Source: Hwanghaeella grinnelliae
GTDB taxonomy: Bacteria > Pseudomonadota > Alphaproteobacteria > UBA8366 > Aestuariispiraceae
Assembly: GCF_004005845.1 (NCBI RefSeq)
Contig: NZ_SADE01000002.1
Coordinates: forward strand, 1,116,421-1,180,420
Length of the DNA: 64,000 nt
Direction of reading: 5' to 3'
In this document: piece after piece, positions 55,628 to 64,000 of the stretch
Layout of the letters: each line of letters starts with the position of its first letter
How positions within the stretch are numbered: the first letter of the stretch is position 1
Notes under the pieces: generated by a model
Told to the model about the DNA's origin: nothing
Databases searched by the model: none
The model's input: only the letters and a program-made list of their open reading frames with translations
Translations under genes and position numbers: made by a program

Positions 55628-56647
55628 ATGACGGACGAGATCGAACAACGCCGCAAGGAATCGGAAGCTTGGTATTGGTGGGGGATTCCGACATTTTTCC
55701 GCTGCCCCTGGAATGTCGACCCGGAAGCTTGCGACATTGCCCTGGTCGGTGTGCCGCATAGTACCGGGAACGGATCGACGGAACGGGACCAGCATTTGGG
55801 GCCGCGCGCGGTGCGCCATGTTTCAGGCTATTACCGCCGCGCCCATGGGGTTCATGGGTTTTCCCCGTTCGAGGCGGTCACCTGCCACGACCTGGGTGAC
55901 GTGCCCTTGCCAGAGGCGAATAACAACGAGGCCTGTGTCCGGGATATCGAAGTCTTCTACAAGACCTTGGACGCGGCCGGGACATGCCCGGTTTCCGTCG
56001 GCGGGGACCATGCGATCACGGGGCCGATCCTGAAAGCCATCGCGGGCGCGGGCAGCAATGTTTCCAAAGGTGAAAAATGCGCGCTCGTTCATTTCGACGC
56101 CCATACGGACAGCTATGAGAATATGGAGCATTGGTTGGGTGCCCGGAAATCCGCGGCACATTGGGCCGCCTATACGGTCCGGGAAGGCGCGGTGGATGCC
56201 GAGGCCAGTTCCCAGCTTGCCATCCGGGGTCATCCGTCCGCCAAGATCCATACCGAAAAGGTCGGCGGTAAGAGCACGGAATTGGGCTACCGCGTTATTC
56301 CGATGCAGGAAATCGATGATATCGGCGTCGAGGAGACGATCCGTATCGTCCGTGAAAGGGCCGGCGACAAACCGGTCTATGTCACTTTCGACCTGGATGC
56401 CATGGACCCTTCGGTCGCGCCCGGGGTGGCGAATATCGAACCCGGTTTCGGGGGCTTGTCGATCCGGCAGGCGACCAAACTGTTGCAGGGATTGAAGGGG
56501 CTCAACGTCATCGGTGGGGATGTCGTCTGCCTGATGCCGACCAAGGACAACCCGAACCAGATCACCGCGCAGGTCGCCATGGTCATCGCTTTCGAAATTT
56601 TATCCTTGGTCGCGTATCACAAAACGCAGATGTGTGAGGGGGCGTAG
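55628..56647 (+). CDS. Ureohydrolase family protein (agmatinase/guanidino-acid hydrolase-like)
   Basis: 339 residues from the ATG at 55628; an upstream frame of 105 residues overlaps the divergent gene and is not conserved. The manganese motifs are complete: VSVGGDHAIT, ALVHFDAHTDSYENM and YVTFDLDAMDPSVAPG. The substrate could be agmatine, guanidinobutyrate, guanidinopropionate or a related compound and cannot be chosen from motifs. N-terminal YWWGIPTFFRCPW is typical of the guanidino-acid branch. It is flanked on both sides by gamma-glutamyltransferase-like genes. Confidence 0.9.
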   Translation: MTDEIEQRRKESEAWYWWGIPTFFRCPWNVDPEACDIALVGVPHSTGNGSTERDQHLGPRAVRHVSGYYRRAHGVHGFSPFEAVTCHDLGDVPLPEANNNEACVRDIEVFYKTLDAAGTCPVSVGGDHAITGPILKAIAGAGSNVSKGEKCALVHFDAHTDSYENMEHWLGARKSAAHWAAYTVREGAVDAEASSQLAIRGHPSAKIHTEKVGGKSTELGYRVIPMQEIDDIGVEETIRIVRERAGDKPVYVTFDLDAMDPSVAPGVANIEPGFGGLSIRQATKLLQGLKGLNVIGGDVVCLMPTKDNPNQITAQVAMVIAFEILSLVAYHKTQMCEGA

Positions 56648-56765
56648 TAGCGTGCGCCTCTATTTCGACGGGGATGAGCAATAAAGCTATGATGCGCAGC
56701 GGCATTTCCATTCGGCCCCGTTCGCCCTAGTTTCGCTGCTGCTGAATCAATGCGTGGAGTTGTCG

Positions 56766-58352
56766 GTGAGAGACTTTCATTTTCCTGGGCGGTCCGCGGT
56801 GCATGCACAGAACGGCATGGTCGCGACGTCGCATCCGCTTGCATCCCAAACGGCGCTGCAAATCCTGAAAGATGGCGGCAATGCCATTGATGCGTCGATT
56901 GCGGCGGCGGCCGTGCTGGCGGTTGTTGAACCGCAGATGACCGGTATCGGCGGCGATTGTTTCATCCTGTTCTGTTCGAAAGGCAGCTCGGATGTGAAAG
57001 CCTATAACGGGTCCGGACGATCCCCGAAGGCGGCGACGCTTGCGCATTATCAGGAACTGGGCGTTCAGAAAATAGAAGCCACTTCCGTCGATGCCGTTAC
57101 CGTGCCGGGCGCGATTGAAGCGTGGTCCCAGGTGCATGGCGACTACGGATCGAAGGATTTCGGTGCACTGTTCCAGGATGCTATCGGCTATGCCCGCAAC
57201 GGCTATCCGGTCCATGCGCGCGTCTATAACGACTGGCGGGAGATTGAATGGCTCCTGAAGTCGCGCGATGCGATCGGCAAGGTTTTTATGCCCGGCGGGA
57301 CTCTTCCGAAAGAGGGCGATATCCACCGGCAGGAAAAGCTGGCGGATACGATGACGACCATCGCCGAAAAAGGCGCTGCTGGCTTCTATCAGGGGCCGGT
57401 GGCTGAGAAGATGGTGGAAACATTGCGGGCGCTGGGCGGGTTGCACAGCCTGAATGATTTCGCCGCACTCAAAGGCAATTACGTCACACCCGCCAGCACG
57501 AATTACCGGGGCTATGACGTTCACCAAGTGCCGCCGAACAACCAAGGCATCACGGCGCTGCTGATGTTGAATATCCTGGAAGGCTTCGGGATCAGTGATC
57601 TCGATCCGCTTTCCGCTGAGCGGATGCATCTTGAGATCGAAGCGGGCCGCATCGCCTATTTGATGCGCGACCAATATCTGGCCGATCTGGACAGCATGAC
57701 CGTCACGCTTGAGCAGTTGTTGTCGAAATCCTGGGCCGACGAGCTGCGCAAAAAAATCTCGCCGGAAAAGGCGATGACCGATATCGGCGACCTTGGTTTG
57801 GAAACGTCCGACACGGTCTATCTGTCCGTCGTCGACAAGGACCTGAATGCGGTCAGTTTCATTAATTCGGTCTATCATTCCTTCGGGTCGGGCCATCTTT
57901 GCCCGCAGACGGGCGTCGTTTTCCAGAACCGCGGAAGTTCCTTCAACCTCAACCCCGATCATCCCAACTGCATCGGGCCGGAAAAGCGGCCAATGCATAC
58001 GATCATGCCGGGAATGATGACCAAGGGCGACAAGGTCGCGATGTCCTTCGGCGTCATGGGCGGGGACTATCAACCCTTCGGCCAGTGCCGGGTCGTCAGC
58101 GATGTTGTCGATTTCGGGTTGGACGTGCAGGCCTCCATCGACAATCCGCGTGTCTTCGCGCGCGGCGCGCAGGTGGATGTGGAACGCAGCGTCCCGGCGG
58201 CGGTGCTGCAGGGGTTGAGCGCAATGGGCCATACGATGAAACTCGCCAATGGTGCGCTCGGCGGCGGTCAGGCGATCTTCATCGATCACGACCGCGGTGT
58301 GCTCACCGGCGGATCAGACCCCCGGAAAGACGGATTGGCGATCGGGTTTTAG
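56766..58352 (+). CDS. Gamma-glutamyltransferase family protein (second copy)
   Basis: 528 residues from the GTG at 56766 (GGAG six bases upstream). Motifs: ALQILKDGGNAIDASIAAAA, PQMTGIGGDCFILF, nucleophile Thr350 in TSDTVYLSVVDKDLNAV, then SFINSVYHSFGSGHLCPQTG, VVFQNRGSSFNLNP and GVMGGDYQPFGQ. It diverges considerably from the copy at 53870, so it is not a recent duplication. No signal peptide is visible. It follows the ureohydrolase by 118 bases on the same strand. Confidence 0.9.
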   Translation: MRDFHFPGRSAVHAQNGMVATSHPLASQTALQILKDGGNAIDASIAAAAVLAVVEPQMTGIGGDCFILFCSKGSSDVKAYNGSGRSPKAATLAHYQELGVQKIEATSVDAVTVPGAIEAWSQVHGDYGSKDFGALFQDAIGYARNGYPVHARVYNDWREIEWLLKSRDAIGKVFMPGGTLPKEGDIHRQEKLADTMTTIAEKGAAGFYQGPVAEKMVETLRALGGLHSLNDFAALKGNYVTPASTNYRGYDVHQVPPNNQGITALLMLNILEGFGISDLDPLSAERMHLEIEAGRIAYLMRDQYLADLDSMTVTLEQLLSKSWADELRKKISPEKAMTDIGDLGLETSDTVYLSVVDKDLNAVSFINSVYHSFGSGHLCPQTGVVFQNRGSSFNLNPDHPNCIGPEKRPMHTIMPGMMTKGDKVAMSFGVMGGDYQPFGQCRVVSDVVDFGLDVQASIDNPRVFARGAQVDVERSVPAAVLQGLSAMGHTMKLANGALGGGQAIFIDHDRGVLTGGSDPRKDGLAIGF

Positions 58353-58363
58353 CCCTTATCAGG

Positions 58364-59380
58364 TCAAGGCAGGTAACGGCGAATCGCGTCCAACAGAATG
58401 CGGTTCGCCGCTGCGTCCACGTCCCCATTATGCGCGATCGAGTATCCTTCAGCGGTACAATCGGCCATGACGTTCATGAACAGGCGGTCAGTCGACGCCG
58501 CTTGGGCCGTCACCGTTTCCCGCACCGTGCCATTCGCGTTGACGACATAGTTGCAGGGCGAGCCGTGCGGCGCCGTCGGGAAGAACGTCCCGGGCGAGAG
58601 GGAATTCCAGGCATGGACCGCGCCTTCCATCCAGTGGATTTCAACGGGGCTTCCCCCAGCCTCCAAGGTTTCCATATAGGTTTCGCAAGCCTGTCGATGG
58701 GTGCTTTTGTCTTCCGTGCCCCATAGGGTGACGATTTCCGCGCCGGTCGTTCGCGTATCCGCCGTGGTGGCGAAACAAGGTGGGTAGAAACCTATATGCA
58801 GTGAAAACCCACCGCCGTTCTGCGTTAGAGGATCGGCGATGACGGCATGGGCGGCCAGCAGGGCGGAAACGCCCCCCATGGAATACCCCAAGACGCCGAT
58901 CCGGTCCGCGTCGATTTTCGGGTGCTGCTTCAACATGGCCAAAGCGGCGAAAGCATCGGCGATCTGATCCGGCAAGTTGGCCCGCTTCAAGCGCGCGATA
59001 TAGCCGGTATCGAGGGTCAGGTTGCGGGCTTTAAACGTGTCGACCACCAGGGCCGCGATGCCGTTTTTGGTGAGGAGTGCCGCATGTCGTTTTCCCCGGC
59101 CGCCCCATTCCCCGCCGCTGCCATGCAGGATGACCATGGCCGGAAACGGACCCACACCGGGCGATTCCACACCGGCCGGCAGGTATAGATCGCTGACAAT
59201 TTCAAGGTTGGCGGCCTTCGGTCCGCTGATCAGGTCGTGGAATCCGGCCACCTCTCGCGTGGCATAGGCCGCGTGTTCCACATGGACTTGCGCATGGGAC
59301 GGGGCGCCTGCGCATAGGCAAAAAGCCAGCAAGGCGAAATGCAAAAACCGGTAGGGAAAGCGGAATGACGTAAGACGCAC
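58364..59380 (-). CDS. Secreted dienelactone-hydrolase-like alpha/beta hydrolase
   Basis: 338 residues from a GTG. Signal peptide to about residue 30 (LHFALLAFCLCAGAPSHAQV). MVILHGSGGEWGGRGKRHAA is the oxyanion region, the nucleophile Ser is in IGVLGYSMGGVSALLAAHA, Asp lies near IVTLWGTEDKSTHR and catalytic His is in MEGAVHAWNS. It resembles the dienelactone hydrolase family. The substrate is unknown. The gene ends 12 bases from the convergent GGT-like gene. Confidence 0.87.
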   Translation of the reverse strand: MRLTSFRFPYRFLHFALLAFCLCAGAPSHAQVHVEHAAYATREVAGFHDLISGPKAANLEIVSDLYLPAGVESPGVGPFPAMVILHGSGGEWGGRGKRHAALLTKNGIAALVVDTFKARNLTLDTGYIARLKRANLPDQIADAFAALAMLKQHPKIDADRIGVLGYSMGGVSALLAAHAVIADPLTQNGGGFSLHIGFYPPCFATTADTRTTGAEIVTLWGTEDKSTHRQACETYMETLEAGGSPVEIHWMEGAVHAWNSLSPGTFFPTAPHGSPCNYVVNANGTVRETVTAQAASTDRLFMNVMADCTAEGYSIAHNGDVDAAANRILLDAIRRYLP

Positions 59381-59453
59381 GGTTGAAGCGGTCCTTTTGG
59401 GGCTACAAGCGGCGGCCCTCCGCTAGGAACGGAAGGCCGCCGAGACGTTCGGG

Positions 59454-60530
59454 TCAACCCATCTGGTAGCCGGGCGTCGACTCGGAAAGCGCCAACTCCT
59501 CGTCGGTCATCACCTCTTCTATTCCCTCGAACAGCGGGGAAGACAGATACCGCTCGCTGGTATCGGGCAACATGCACAGAATCACCGATCCGGGTTCCGC
59601 CTTTTCCGCGACCTTCATGGCGACGGCGAAGCTGGACCCGCCGGACACGCCGGTCATGATCCCTTCCTGGGCCGCAAGCTTCCGGGCCCATTCGATGCCC
59701 TCAGGCCCGGCGATTGGGATCAACTCGTCGTAATAGCCTTTGTCGATCGCTTCCTGCAGAACATAGGGGATGAAATCAGGCGTCCAACCCTGAATGGGAT
59801 GCGGTTCGAAGGCCGGGTGGCTGTGTGCGGGCGACTGGTCGTCGTTTCGGCCCTGTGGATCGCCGCTGCCGATCAATTGCGCGTTTGCCGGTTCGGACAG
59901 GATGATCTTCGTATCCGGCCGTTCCTTGCGCAAAACACGCCCGACGCCCGTGACGGTTCCGCCGGTGCCATAACCGCTGACCCAATAGTCCAACCGTTTG
60001 CCGTCGAAATCCGACAGGATTTCCCGTGCCGTCGTATTCTCGTGGATCTTGGCGTTCGCCTCGGTCTCGAACTGACTGGCCAGGAACCATCCATTGGCCG
60101 CAGCGAGTTCCTTCGCCTTGTTGTACATGCCGAAGCCTTTTTCCGCTTTCGGCGTCAGAACCACTTTCGCGCCCAGGAAGCGCATCAGACGACGGCGCTC
60201 AACGGAAAAGCTCTCCGCCATGGTGATGACCAGGGGATATCCCTTCGCGGCGCAGACCATGGCAAGGCCGATCCCGGTATTGCCGCTGGTCGCTTCCACG
60301 ACGGTCATGCCCGGCTTCAAGGCGCCGCCGCGTTCCGCTTCCTCGATAATGCTGACCGCCAGCCTGTCCTTGACCGATGCTGCCGGATTGAAGAACTCAG
60401 CCTTCACATAAAGCGACACGTGGTCCGGGGCCAACCGATTGACCCGGATGGCGGGCGTGTCGCCGACCGTATCCAGTACGCTTTCATAGGTTTGGCCGCG
60501 GCCTGATGTGGTGCGTGCGGATTGGTTCAT
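59454..60530 (-). CDS. PLP-dependent cysteine synthase family protein
   Basis: 358 residues of fold-type II: PLP Lys54 in NPAASVKDRLAVSI, the substrate loop VVEATSGNTGIGLAMVCAAK, the phosphate-binding YGTGGTVTGVGRVL and GVSGGSSFAVAMKVAEKAEP. Compared with CysK it has an extended middle region (NAQLIGSGDPQGRNDDQSPA, then HSHPAFEPH), so the substrate may not be O-acetylserine. Downstream of the ureohydrolase/GGT region but on the opposite strand. Confidence 0.88.
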   Translation of the reverse strand: MNQSARTTSGRGQTYESVLDTVGDTPAIRVNRLAPDHVSLYVKAEFFNPAASVKDRLAVSIIEEAERGGALKPGMTVVEATSGNTGIGLAMVCAAKGYPLVITMAESFSVERRRLMRFLGAKVVLTPKAEKGFGMYNKAKELAAANGWFLASQFETEANAKIHENTTAREILSDFDGKRLDYWVSGYGTGGTVTGVGRVLRKERPDTKIILSEPANAQLIGSGDPQGRNDDQSPAHSHPAFEPHPIQGWTPDFIPYVLQEAIDKGYYDELIPIAGPEGIEWARKLAAQEGIMTGVSGGSSFAVAMKVAEKAEPGSVILCMLPDTSERYLSSPLFEGIEEVMTDEELALSESTPGYQMG

Positions 60531-60883
60531 CTCTCACCTCCTTATGATCGTTCTTGTCCCTTCGGCGATATCCCCAATTGGGACGCCGTTCCAGGATGGG
60601 TATTCGTAGCCATGAGATAGGCAGTCTTATCGCCGAGCCCAATGGCAGGCGCTTTACCTAACATACTACCGTTGGAAATTCTTTTCGAAGTTGTCGCCTT
60701 CTGTTTTTCCGGGCGTTCAATTTTTCACGCGGTTTGGTGCTATCTTGCCCTGTTTTACGCAAACTGCCTGTTTTCGCCCGCTTGCGATCGGGCGAGCGGG
60801 GGCGTATGGACGGATTTGGGATGGTCCACGCGCCGGCATTCGGGCGGTGACGGGGCAAGTTGAGGGATGGTTCAAGCGGTCAG
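60531..60883. other. Divergent intergenic region between the cysteine-synthase-like gene and trkH
   Basis: About 350 bases with no gene I can support. Frames through it are low-quality or extensions of neighbours. It contains an AT-rich stretch at about 60655-60740, the likely promoter zone. I see no recognisable RNA element. Confidence 0.4.
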
Positions 60884-62329
60884 ATGATCGATTTTCGTCC
60901 GGTAATCCATATCATGGGTTGGATTTCAGCCATGATCGGCGGGCTATTGGCCTTGCCGACGGTGCTCGACCTCAGTGTCGGCAACCCCGATTGGAGACCT
61001 TTTCTCGCCAGTTCGCTGCTGAGTTTTTTCATTGGCGTCCTGCTTGTACTGTCGACCCGGCAGCGCAAACCCTTGTCGTTGGACCTACGCCAGGCCTTCC
61101 TGGTGACGATTTTCGGGTGGTTCACCGTTTCCATTCTGGGTGCGCTACCGATGCTTGGCGTGCAAATCGGATTCGTCGATGCGGTCTTCGAATCCGTTTC
61201 CGGCATCACCACGACCGGGTCCACCATCCTGACGGGGCTCGACGCTCTGCCGCCGGGCTTGCTGTTGTGGCGGGCGCTGCTGCAATGGATCGGTGGGATC
61301 GGCATCATCGCCATGGCGACCCTGATTCTGCCAATGTTGCGGGTTGGCGGCATGCAATTGTTCAAAATCGAAAGTTCGGACACTTCGTCGGAAAAGGTCA
61401 CGAACGCGATCACCACCATGTGGATGCTGATGCTGCTCTATTTGGGCCTGACGGTTCTGTGCGGCGTCTTGTACTACGCGCTCGGCATGAACGGGTTCGA
61501 TGCGGCGACCCATGCGATGGCGACCCTGTCCACCGGCGGGTTTTCCACCCACGACGCGTCCTTCGGGTATTTCGACGACTTGGCGTTGGAATGGGTCGCG
61601 ACCGTGTTCATGTTCCTCGGGTCCTTGCCGTTCCTGTTGTATATCCGCGCCATACAGGGCAAGCCCCGGACGTTGTTCCACGATTCCCAGGTCAGGGTGT
61701 TCTTTCTGACGCTGACCTTGATCATTCTGGCCGTCAGCGTCTGGCAGGCGGAAACACGGGCAATTTCCATCCAGGAAGCTTTCGCGGATACGGCGTTCAA
61801 TATCACCTCGGTCGTGACGACCACGGGGTTCGCGACCGAGGACTACACGCAATGGGGTTTCGGCGCCTCCGGCCTGTTTCTGGTTCTGATGTTCATGGGC
61901 GGGTGCACGGGGTCGACTTCGGGATCGATCAAGATTTACCGCTACCAAATCCTGCACATCATCGTGCGGGCTCATGTGAAACGCCTGATCAGCCCGCATC
62001 GGGTGGTTCCTCTTTCATATAACGGCAAAAGCGTTTCGGAAGAGGTCTCCTTTTCCGTCCTCGCCTTCTTCGCGGTTTTCATAGCCACCATCGCGGTCGT
62101 CACGATCGGGTTGAGTTTCATGGGGCTGGATATCGTCACCGCCTATTCGGCGGCGGTCACGGCGATAACCAATGTCGGGCCCGGGCTTGGTAACGTCATC
62201 GGACCGGCTGGGAATTTCGCCTCGCTGACGGACCCGGCGAAGGTTCTGCTGACGATCACGATGTTGGCCGGACGGTTGGAAGTCTTGGCCCTTTTGGTCG
62301 CTTTCGACCGGGATTTCTGGCGCTACTGA
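60884..62329 (+). CDS. trkH: TrkH-family potassium uptake membrane protein
   Basis: 481 residues from the ATG at 60884, a TTG 8 codons upstream being less likely. It has 10-12 membrane segments with four pore loops carrying the K+-selectivity glycines: ITTTGSTILTG, LSTGGFSTHD, TTTGFATEDY and TNVGPGLGN. A fourth-loop neighbourhood SAAVTAITNVGPGLG is typical. The Trk channel works with a cytoplasmic TrkA; none lies in the window. Confidence 0.94.
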   Translation: MIDFRPVIHIMGWISAMIGGLLALPTVLDLSVGNPDWRPFLASSLLSFFIGVLLVLSTRQRKPLSLDLRQAFLVTIFGWFTVSILGALPMLGVQIGFVDAVFESVSGITTTGSTILTGLDALPPGLLLWRALLQWIGGIGIIAMATLILPMLRVGGMQLFKIESSDTSSEKVTNAITTMWMLMLLYLGLTVLCGVLYYALGMNGFDAATHAMATLSTGGFSTHDASFGYFDDLALEWVATVFMFLGSLPFLLYIRAIQGKPRTLFHDSQVRVFFLTLTLIILAVSVWQAETRAISIQEAFADTAFNITSVVTTTGFATEDYTQWGFGASGLFLVLMFMGGCTGSTSGSIKIYRYQILHIIVRAHVKRLISPHRVVPLSYNGKSVSEEVSFSVLAFFAVFIATIAVVTIGLSFMGLDIVTAYSAAVTAITNVGPGLGNVIGPAGNFASLTDPAKVLLTITMLAGRLEVLALLVAFDRDFWRY

Positions 62330-62438
62330 TCGCCGTTGCGGTCAAGCGACCCGACCGTTTGATTGTCCCGACTCTTGTCAGTAACCGTCAAACTGGGCAT
62401 CTAGGGTTCTTTCCGGCGTAAAGAAGGCGGAGTATCCG

Positions 62439-62990
62439 GTGGCGCAAAACAAGGCGAATGAGGCAAAGGGGGAAGACCATTCCCAAATTGTCGAACGGCC
62501 CGCGGAGCATCTTGAAGATGATCGCATGGCCCACCTCATCCGTTATGTGGCGCGGGGGCTGACACGGTCGCTTCAAATGCGACTTGCGGAGCATGACCTG
62601 CAATTCGGATTGTGGGTCTATCTGCGTATCCTCTGGGACAATGACGGTCTGACCCAACGGGAATTGAGCGACCGCGCCGGGCTTATGCAGTCGACGACCC
62701 ATACCGCGTTGGCGAAGCTTGAGGCAAAAGGATATGTGACGCGCGAGCATCCCGACGGCGACCGGAAGAAGCGCATCGTTCAGCTGACCCCTACCGGTCG
62801 GGCGATCCGTAATGTCCTGGAGCCCTTGGCCGAGGAAGTGAACGAAACCGCGATGACGGGCATCTCGGCGGAGCAAACAGAATTGCTGCGCGGCGCGCTT
62901 CTGAAAATGGCGGTCAATCTGGACAAGGACGAGGAGCAAGCGCTCCTCGCCGGCCAAAAGGTCCCGCCGACCCGATTGCCGAACATCTAG
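62439..62990 (+). CDS. MarR-family transcriptional regulator
   Basis: 183 residues from the GTG at 62439 (GGAG upstream). Winged helix: YLRILWDNDGLTQRELSDRA, GLMQSTTHTALAKLEAKGYV, TREHPDGDRKKRIVQLTPTG. An extended acidic N-terminus and a tail are present. It lies convergent with a Rieske oxygenase gene; a regulatory link is possible but not shown. Confidence 0.92.
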   Translation: MAQNKANEAKGEDHSQIVERPAEHLEDDRMAHLIRYVARGLTRSLQMRLAEHDLQFGLWVYLRILWDNDGLTQRELSDRAGLMQSTTHTALAKLEAKGYVTREHPDGDRKKRIVQLTPTGRAIRNVLEPLAEEVNETAMTGISAEQTELLRGALLKMAVNLDKDEEQALLAGQKVPPTRLPNI

Positions 62991-63029
62991 CAGGCGCTTT
63001 TCACGCCCGCTTTGGGGTGGTGGGGGCGG

Positions 63030-64000
63030 CTATTCCGCCGCCACAGACCCGGCCACCTTCGTCCGCCAATCCACGGTTTTGGGTAAGACTTCCTGATAGG
63101 AATGAATCGACACGCGGGGCGGCACGTCTTCGCCGATGCCCAGCGCCTTGCCCGTCGCTTCCATGTCTTGCGCCGCATCCACCATCAGGCGCCGGAATTC
63201 CACAATCGCCAAATCCGATGCGCCCAGAATATCCCGGCTGCGATCGACGATCGGGCCCATGCCGACCCACATGGCGATATCCTGGTTCGGAATCCCCTTG
63301 ATGCCGGTCATGTTGCCGTCTTTCATCAAAGCGCGGTCCTGCAGGAAGTTGTTTTCCAAGCAGCGCACCGGACTCCAGTCCGGGTTCAAGTCGACGCCGG
63401 GTTCCGCCGCGCAGAAACGCCGCCAGTCATCGGTTTTGATGCAGGTTTCCGGGTTGCCCCAGGCGATGAAGTAGAAATAGCTGTGGGTATCGTCCATCGG
63501 CACAATGACGGAGGCCACATTGTAAAGATTGTTGGGCGGGATCAGCGAGACGAAGGGCGCGATGTATTCCGTGACGCGGATATAGTCGTGGCTCGCGGCG
63601 TTTTTGATCGGCCGGCGGATGGCTGCGTAGTGGAAGCCATACGGGGTGCGTTCAATCTGCAAGCGCGGCGACTTGTCCGTGGAGGGGCGGTACCAGCTTT
63701 GGTCATCCGCTTCCGCCGCCGAAACCTTGGCCGGCTTCATGTCGGAAAAGTGCAGGGAGGAAGAATGCGCGGAGTCGATCTGCCCTTCCTGGATCTGCGC
63801 CCAATTGCAGGGGATGGCGATCTTCAGGATGCTGACCTGGTCGTCTTCGCTCTGCGCGAAGGGCGGCGGGTCGAATTCCGGCATGTCTTTTTCGTCACCC
63901 AGATAGGTCCAGACGAAGCCACCGCTTTCCCGCACCGGATAGCTGCGGTGTTTGACCTTTTCCTTCAGGGTGCTTTCCGGGGGTTCGGACGCCATCTCCG
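63030..64000 (-). CDS. Rieske non-heme iron oxygenase, large subunit (N-terminal part outside window)
   Basis: The frame stays open to the window edge, and residues before the first Met in view continue the family sequence, so the start and the Rieske [2Fe-2S] domain lie beyond base 64000. Visible: EPPESTLKEKVKHRSYPVRE, SGGFVWTYLG, then the catalytic domain with mononuclear iron ligands in EGQIDSAHSSSLHFSD (two His) and a downstream acidic ligand. It resembles phthalate 4,5-dioxygenase/vanillate-demethylase-type enzymes. The substrate is unknown. Confidence 0.9.
   Translation of the reverse strand, partial: EMASEPPESTLKEKVKHRSYPVRESGGFVWTYLGDEKDMPEFDPPPFAQSEDDQVSILKIAIPCNWAQIQEGQIDSAHSSSLHFSDMKPAKVSAAEADDQSWYRPSTDKSPRLQIERTPYGFHYAAIRRPIKNAASHDYIRVTEYIAPFVSLIPPNNLYNVASVIVPMDDTHSYFYFIAWGNPETCIKTDDWRRFCAAEPGVDLNPDWSPVRCLENNFLQDRALMKDGNMTGIKGIPNQDIAMWVGMGPIVDRSRDILGASDLAIVEFRRLMVDAAQDMEATGKALGIGEDVPPRVSIHSYQEVLPKTVDWRTKVAGSVAAE

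Noticed and set aside
56727-58289. 520-residue open frame on the - strand opposite the second GGT-like gene
   Set aside because: The + strand frame has all catalytic motifs of the family; the antisense frame has none and only reflects codon bias.
60691-62022. 443-residue + strand frame overlapping trkH
   Set aside because: It overlaps the TrkH frame, which has clear pore motifs; the composition (His/Arg/Gly-rich) is that of an out-of-frame shadow.

Overview
The window is about 64 kb of a GC-rich (roughly 60% by eye) alphaproteobacterial chromosome, most likely from the Rhodospirillales or a close relative. The grounds are gene content and order: the end of an atpA-atpG-atpD-atpC operon, an rplU-rpmA-obgE-proB-proA-nadD-rsfS-rlmH cluster, a gpmI-envC-ctpA-divergent polysaccharide deacetylase-rppH cluster, and many two-component and chemotaxis genes. 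No exact species can be named from the sequence alone.

Layout. 1-4219: end of the F1 ATP synthase operon and a ferritin-like diiron protein (+ strand). 4259-11872: cell-envelope and RNA-decay cluster on the - strand (SprA-like HExxH protein, rppH, deacetylase-like protein, ctpA, envC, gpmI). 12222-17135: a + strand block with an orphan protein and two methyl-accepting chemotaxis proteins, each with its own terminator, lying between rlmH and gpmI. 17306-23512: the - strand rplU-to-rlmH housekeeping cluster. 23809-29459: a small catabolic pair (FAH-type hydratase, D-2-hydroxyacid dehydrogenase), an ICMT-like methyltransferase, and a QseBC/PmrAB-like two-component system divergent from a MipA/OmpV outer-membrane protein.

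29617-45040: tRNA-Ser(CGA) followed by an integrated genomic island of about 15.3 kb. The last 14 bases of the tRNA gene plus 2 more (16 bp in all) are repeated exactly at 45025-45040, and paired GTCCCCCA motifs with 12-bp spacing lie just inside both ends. Cargo: an AlpA/excisionase-like regulatory module, a XerC/D-like recombinase, a repeat-rich exported protein with a PEP-CTERM-like tail, a YbjN-like exported protein, a complete type I restriction-modification system (hsdM-hsdS-small ORF-hsdR), a two-gene set of membrane and pentapeptide-repeat proteins of unknown function, and a P4-type integrase next to the distal att site.

45115-64000: accessory metabolism and regulation. This part holds an alpha/beta hydrolase divergent from a MerR regulator, an EamA transporter, a two-subunit 3-oxoacid CoA-transferase, a solitary HNH endonuclease with an uncharacterised N-terminal domain, a MarR regulator divergent from a membrane protein, an AlkD-like repair protein, a WYL regulator, two gamma-glutamyltransferase-family proteins flanking a ureohydrolase, a secreted dienelactone-hydrolase-like enzyme, a cysteine-synthase-family PLP enzyme, a TrkH potassium transporter, another MarR regulator, and a Rieske oxygenase cut by the window edge.

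The most novel-looking material is in the island: the uncharacterised membrane/pentapeptide pair at 41646-43578, the extra small ORF inside the hsd operon, and the repeat-rich PEP-CTERM-like protein. Outside it, the solitary HNH protein at 49664 also stands out. All functional statements here come from reading motifs by eye; no database search was run.
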